In this document: positions 58,374-64,000 of the stretch, piece after piece
How positions within the stretch are numbered: position 1 is the first letter of the stretch
Layout: each line of letters opens with the position of its first letter
DNA from: Manihot esculenta
Lineage: Eukaryota > Streptophyta > Magnoliopsida > Malpighiales > Euphorbiaceae
Assembly (NCBI RefSeq): GCF_001659605.2
Contig: NC_035164.2
Coordinates: forward strand, 955,001 to 1,019,000
Reading direction: 5' to 3'
Length of the DNA stretch: 64,000 bases
The notes under the pieces: generated by a model
Seen by the model: the letters and a program-made list of their open reading frames with translations, nothing else
Database searches by the model: none
What the model was told of the DNA's origin: nothing
Translations under genes and position numbers: made by a program

Positions 58374-59664
58374 TTAGTATTTGTAATCCTTCACATGAAG
58401 ACTCTCTGCAGCACCTTCTCCCAACGTAGCATCACCTTTGTAGGAACCTAAAGTAGCTTCTGAATTCGCTTTGCATCTTACATGTAAAGCAGCCTGGGCC
58501 GGCTTCACATTTTCCTCCTTTCCAGCCCATGCCTTGAGAGTACTCTGCTGAAGAGCACGGCCAAAAGAGAATGTAAGTGACCATGGTGTTTTGCATTTGA
58601 GTTTGTTCATTGCATTCAAATTGATGGTGGCTTCCTCCTCGCTCTGTCCGCCGGAAAGGAACACAATAGCAGGAACAGCAGGAGGAACTGTCCGCTGTAA
58701 AGCCCTGACTGTGTACTCAGCCACCACCTCAGGTTTCACCTTTGCACTATCTGAGCCAGGGGTCACCATGTTTGGCTTCAAAAGTGTTCCTTCAAGCAGC
58801 ACATGGTTATCATTTAGAGCTTTGTAGCAAGCTGCAAGAACACGCTCAGTCACATCAGCACAGCGATTAATATCGTGAGATCCATCGACTAAAATCTCCG
58901 GCTCGACGATAGGTACTAAGCCATTTTCCTGGCAGATAATGGCGTAACGTGCCAAGCCATTGGCATTCTCACTGATAGCAAGCTGAGATGGTTCAGTTGG
59001 ACCAATTTTTAGCACAGCTCGCCATTTAGCAAATCGAGCACCAGCTTCATAATATTTCTGGCAGCGCTCAGCTAGGCCATCAAGACCAAGAGTTGAAGTT
59101 TCACCATTGGTTCCAGGAAGCTCAACAATGCCTTTATCAACTTTGATTCCTGGAAGAACTCCGCCTCCCTTGAGAATGTCAACAAAGAGCTTACCATCAG
59201 TTGTTTTCTGGTAAAGTGTTTCCTCAAAAAGGATCACACCACTGAGGAATTGAAGGACTCCAGGCGCACAAAAGAGGAGCTCGCGATAAGCTCGCCTATT
59301 GGACTCAACATTCTCAACATTGATGCTAGCTAAACGCTTGCCTATTGTGCCAGTTGATTCATCTGCTGCAAGGATTCCCTTTCCAGGGGTTCCAATGTAA
59401 GCAGCATTGGCAATCAGTTCATCTGCACAGCATTTTGCAAGGGAAAATGAATCAATGATTTGGAAATCATTACTTATCTTAATAAGACTATCATCAGATA
59501 TTAACAAATCTAGCACAAAAGCAGCTGCAAATAAATTGAAATTGACCAATTATCATTCTTAAATCATTCAAGACAAAAACAAAACAGAACCCATGAATGA
59601 CTAGAGAAGGACAAGAGAGAACAAAAAAAAAATTACCATGGTACTTTCCCTTAAAGCAAGACAT
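58374..59664 (-). CDS. FBA: Cytosolic class I fructose-bisphosphate aldolase, two exons
   Basis: Exon 1 is 59637-59664 (28 nt) and exon 2 is 58374-59422; the 214-bp intron has a GTAATT donor and a TGCACAG acceptor. The spliced protein is 358 residues, the usual length of plant cytosolic aldolase. It cleaves fructose 1,6-bisphosphate to dihydroxyacetone phosphate and glyceraldehyde 3-phosphate in glycolysis and runs in reverse in gluconeogenesis. Visible motifs: [10 protein letters not shown] (residues 25-34), the Schiff-base Lys225 in [12 protein letters not shown], and [12 protein letters not shown] downstream. The C-terminus ends in KDYKY; the final Tyr acts in catalysis. There is no transit peptide, hence the cytosolic form. 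The very short first exon (MSCFKGKYH) and its phase-1 junction to DELI are typical of this subfamily. Reading straight through the intron gives a false longer start, which I rejected. Confidence 0.96.
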
Positions 59665-61519
59665 GATTGTTCTTTGTTTTGATGAAGTGAGAAGAAAGAA
59701 ATGAAAGGTTGTTGGATATAAAAGGGAGAGAAAGCTGATTACAGTCACTAGAAAATTTTAGCAACGCTTATGGCGGATTTGCCAATTTTTGCTCTTGGTC
59801 ACGTAAGCGCCATTTGTGGCATGGGACTTTGTCCTCGAAGACTCGATTGGTTTCCTGGAAAACAGGCAAGTATCCTTGTAGTTTTTGATTTCTCTAGCCT
59901 CAATATATATTGTGGGCCAATTCTAGCCTTCCTCTGAAAATTAGGCCCATTCAAGGTGACATGCGCCATAATTTTCTTTATTTTTTTAATTACCACCCAA
60001 ACACACGTGTCCCTCTTAATCTCGGATATTTGCAGCACTTCCTTTCAAACCCTATTAATCTCGCAATCTTTACGGCACTTCCTTTCAAATCCTATTAGAT
60101 ATATCACAAAATAGTTATTTGCTAAGGTAAAAGTAATTTAATTTGGTGTACTTGATATTTCTTCAATCAATTATAGAAAAAAGAAATTGATTCTTTTGAA
60201 TTAATATGGAAATTCTTCTCTGATATTCTGAAATAAAAAATTATAATTAAATGAGGTTAAATCAATTATAAAAAAGTCTAAAATAAAGCTAAAATCGAAT
60301 TAAATTACATGAAACATAAACTCAATCTGATTTCCCCTCTAATTGGATTGATCATGTAAATTTTGGACAAAAATTTAAGTTTTATTGACCCTTCATAAAG
60401 AAAAAGTTGTATTATACAATTGATTGAGCATGATATTATTCATTTATTTTTAATTTTGGTTTCAAGGATTTATAGAGAAATTAAGGCATTGGGAATACAT
60501 AATCGTCATGCGAGCCAATTTTGAACAAAACTGGATTAAATTGAAAATTAAATTTTAAATATTTATAAAAATTAAATTAAATTAAAAAATAAATCAATTT
60601 AACTTCAGTTAATTTTTTTAAATTTTTTACACTTGTATTTTTAATGTTTTAAGATTTAATTAAGTATTTTAAGTTTGATTAGAATTTATTTTTACCAATA
60701 TTATTTAGAAGTATAAATGAATTAAACTATTCTCGAGTTATTTGAGATTTGATTCGATGAAAACTCAATCGAACTTAATTTTGAGACTCGTCACCTAAAC
60801 GAGCCGAATTTAAACTTAATAGTATTCGGTTCGTTAAGCCTTATGAGCTTGCTCATTTTTAAATTCGTGAGTAGGCTCACAAGCTAGTTCGTTAAATAGA
60901 CTCGTGTGTAGTCTCGTTTAACTAAGCTCGTAAACTAGTTCGTTACATAAACTCATGAATAATTTCATATATTATTAAAAGTTAAAACTCGATTATAATA
61001 TTTAATTCTTAAATTGAATTTAAACTAAATATTAGAGTTTAAGTCGAGTTCGAACTTCTAAAATTTTTTAATAAATAAATATGAGCTTTACAAAATTCGG
61101 TTCGGTTTGATTACACACCTAATATTATTAAAATAATATAGTATTGTTAACTAGTCGGTTCAATTTTTATTAACTTTTTTCTAATTAAAATTAAATAAAA
61201 ATAACTGAATTTTTTTAAAAAAATTAAAATCAAACCGAACAAAATAAATATAAAATTTAATTTAATTTCTAAATTAATTCAGTTTGGTTAATTTTATTTT
61301 TATTGTGTAATAAATCGATTCAACCACGTGTGTTTAATAATTTTAATTCCAAAGTGTGGATAGAGATATGAAATCCATCGGTTCAGTTTCGAGTAGAAAA
61401 AATCAAAAATTGAATTTTAAAAATATAATTAAATCAAATTAAACTGAAAAAAATTGGTTTAGTTCCATTATATCAAAACCGAAGTTTACAAATTTAATAT
61501 GTTTGAACTTAACTACTGG
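59665..61519. other. Aldolase promoter region and AT-rich intergenic DNA
   Basis: A TATATCC-type box on the minus strand at about 59713-59719 may serve the aldolase. Beyond 60100 the DNA is AT-rich without genes. At 60740-61115, repeated GTTCG/CTCGT words and an end reading GATTACACACCTA look like remains of another MITE, but no target duplication was found. Confidence 0.4.
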
Positions 61520-61985
61520 TAGGGGTGAGCAGTATTCGGTTCAAACCGAAAAAACCGACCGAATCGAATCGATTTAAAATTTTAGTTCGATTTTTTATAC
61601 ATTTTGGTTCGGTTCGATTTTTAATTTCAGAAATTTCGGTTATTTCAGTTCGGTTCGGTTTTGATCAGAAAAAAATCGAAAAAATCAAACAGAACCGATT
61701 AGTGATAATAATATATTTTTTCAATAATATAGAGAAATTAAATCATATTAAGATTAAAATATTTTAATTAAATTTTAAAATATTAAAAATAAAGTGTAAA
61801 AAATAAAAAAATTATTAAAAATCGAAACCAATCAAACCGAACCGAATCGAACCGAATCAGACCGGTTCGATTCGATTCGGTTTCTGATCAAAATCGGTTC
61901 GGTTCGGTTTTCGTAAACACTAAAATTTTGATTTTCAGTTTATTCGGTTCGGTTTTAAACCGAACCGACCGAATGCTCACCCCTA
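61520..61985. mobile_element. hAT-type MITE, 466 bp, with 8-bp target duplication
   Basis: Termini TAGGGGTGAGCA and TGCTCACCCCTA are perfect inverted repeats over 12 bp. ACTACTGG flanks both sides (61512-61519 and 61986-61993). The 8-bp duplication and TAGGGGTG end are hAT features. Subterminal parts are full of CGGTTCGGTT or its complement. There is no coding capacity. Confidence 0.92.
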
Positions 61986-62197
61986 ACTACTGGCTAGGTT
62001 GAATAAGGGAGGAAAGAAAGAGGTTGAGTTTGACCTGCTAGCTGAATTAGATAAGGATTAATATAATAGTATATAATAAAATCGGTTAGTTTGGTTAGTC
62101 GGTTATTTAATACGTTTAAACTGAATCGAATTGAGAATCGAATAATCTAAAAAATATTAATCGAACCAAATGAAATGTTTTTATTAACTAAACTGTT

Positions 62198-62347
62198 GAT
62201 GAAAAATGGAACCCACACTTAAAAAGAGAGTATATCTCGATTTAAATCGAAAAATCAAATTGAATCGAAATCAGTCGGTTCAATTTGATTTTTCGATTTA
62301 AACCGAAATATACTCTTCTTATTTAAGTGTGGGTTCCATTTTTCATC
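62198..62347. repeat. 150-bp near-perfect inverted repeat (hairpin)
   Basis: Two arms of about 70 bp, starting GATGAAAAATGG and ending in its complement, pair with only a few mismatches and one 2-nt indel; the loop is a few bases near 62270. Transcribed RNA would fold into a long hairpin. No target duplication seen. Confidence 0.85.
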
Positions 62348-64000
62348 CTTTTTTGAAGTAAACCATGATTAATTTTATTTGCCAGCGAAGAAGTTGGATA
62401 AAAAATGAGGAGAAATTCTTTCAATTACGTTGAATTTCTTTACCACCTTTGTGTTTGTGCTAAAATACCTAAACATGGAATTCTCGAGAGCCATGTGATT
62501 TGGGACACTTCATTCTCCTCATTTCTCCAACAATAACGTGTAAGAAAATTTTCAAGTGTCAAAGATTTTGAATAGACCATTTATTTCAGAATCATCCTTT
62601 AATTCCTTAATCTCTTTATAAAAAGAAATAGTCAGATCTAGTGGGTTTTAAGTTCACATTATTTTAATTACGTGTTACTTTAAATTTATCATTTAAGCAA
62701 GTTCTCATATGAACCAATTTGCAAGTTTCATGTGGTTTCTGGTTAAAATGTTAATTAAAACAATTAATTGAGTTTTCAAATCAAAACATGATTGATTGAA
62801 TCTCCTATACCTTTCATGTGAATTCTTGCAGAACAATTAATGATCATGTTTCCAAATTCAAGTTGTTGTGAGCTTAGGGATTTAGAAATTATAAGTAACT
62901 TTCTGATTGTGTAATGAAGGAACTGAGTGAGAGTACGTTTTGTCTTTTAAGTGCAAAAAAACTACGAGTTGAGTGGCTGAAAATCTGATCACTGTCCTTC
63001 AGAAACCCTATGTTTTTATGGGTTGTGGTCCAAACACAAACAAACTTGGAGACTGAGGGGACCATAGAGACACTAAAAGACTCAAGTTGTGCACTAATTT
63101 ACCTCTAAATGAAGATATAGACACGGATTAGTCTACACACACGATGGACAGACTAATTAATAAATTTTTTTATTATATTATATGAATCGATTAAATAATA
63201 AAATATTTAATAGTTAGAATTTATAGGAAGACTCATTAATAAATTTTTTAAAATCTAAGAGATATTTTAACATTTTTTTATAAAATTGAGAAACGAATTG
63301 ATGAGTTTTTTTATATTATCATAGTTAAATAGTAAATTTTTCGCTCTTTTAACCCACTGTTCCCTTGAATCGGGCAAAAAAATAATAATAAACGCTTATT
63401 CTGAAGAAGTAGAAAAGGCTTTTTGAATTGAATTGAACTCATGTGATCATGTCTGAGTTCACAAGTTTGCACAAACTTGATTTAATTGGGAGGGGTACGG
63501 TTGCTTTAATTGCTCATACTCTCTATTACTTCTGAGCTGTATGCAATTAAAAACAATCAATTTCACAAGGTTTCTCAAGCTTGATTTAATTGGGAGGACA
63601 CCTGCTTTAATTCTTCATATTTTCAATTATTTCAAGCCTGATGAGAAAAACATAATTAATTACCCTCATAATGCAACATCTCAAACAAAGAATAAAAAGA
63701 AATTTTTTAAAAAAACAAAATAAATTTTGTGACCTTGCGAAACACATTAAATGGTCAAAATGAACTGATCATCATCATGTGATTAAACTTTATCTTGTCC
63801 TTTTTCAGGCCAAAAGCAAAACTCCATTGATTTGTTTCACCATCTTCCTCCCTAATGCCCTTCTAGCAAAATCTTCTTTCTTTTCACCTTTTTAATTTTT
63901 CTATTATACAATTTTGAAAATCCCAAATCATTCCCATTAAAATAATTAGAACAAATTTCAATCTTTGGTCTTAAAAAACCAAGGAAATTAATTTTTTGTT
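62348..64000. other. AT-rich intergenic DNA
   Basis: No gene, RNA gene or transposon end that I can support. Two related stretches (about 63465-63520 and 63570-63620, sharing TTGATTTAATTGGGAGG) form a diverged short direct repeat. Confidence 0.4.

Noticed and set aside
58374..59549. Longer aldolase start reading through 59423-59549
   Set aside because: That stretch is intron: it has no aldolase similarity, and the 28-nt exon at 59637-59664 joins in phase with consensus splice sites.

Overview
This is nuclear DNA of a flowering plant, very probably a woody Euphorbiaceae species (a Hevea- or Manihot-like genome is my inference; nothing in the window names the species). The evidence is split genes with GT-AG introns, AT-rich spacers, nested plant-type LTR retrotransposons, an L1-type LINE and a CACTA transposon. 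The central feature is a tandem family of type 1 ribosome-inactivating protein (RIP) genes, a class well known from Euphorbiaceae.

Layout. 1-9522: a decayed Tat-lineage Ty3/gypsy element on the minus strand that runs off the left edge. It has a 5' LTR, PBS, broken gag and pol, a tandem-repeat array in the 3' UTR and a broken antisense accessory ORF. 10355-11437: RIP gene 1 (minus). 12230-14516: a solo LTR with a perfect 5-bp target duplication. 14680-15495: a LINE 3' remnant. 16334-29090: an old non-coding LTR element, split by a young complete chromodomain Ty3/gypsy element (17364-27303) that has one intact 1663-residue polyprotein and near-identical LTRs.

30482-54060: two tandem copies (units B and C) of a segment. 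Each holds an unknown plus-strand ORF, a convergent RIP gene (RIP2 31632-32549, RIP3 42870-43793) and AT-rich upstream DNA. Unit B was later hit by a Tat fragment, an LTR fragment and a 1.24-kb CACTA element. Unit C was hit by an L1 LINE, itself broken by a 157-bp insertion. All three RIP genes keep the catalytic residues, a signal peptide, a TATA box and a 5'-leader intron.

57043-59664: two ordinary host genes, a stress-response A/B barrel protein (plus strand, two exons) and a cytosolic class I fructose-bisphosphate aldolase (minus strand, two exons). 59750-64000: AT-rich intergenic DNA with a 466-bp hAT-type MITE and a 150-bp near-perfect hairpin.

How the genes work together: the RIPs are probably secreted or vacuolar rRNA N-glycosylases of defence, expanded by local duplication. 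The aldolase and the barrel protein are functionally unrelated neighbours. Most of the rest is transposon debris, which gives a relative history of the locus: duplication first, then insertions private to each copy.
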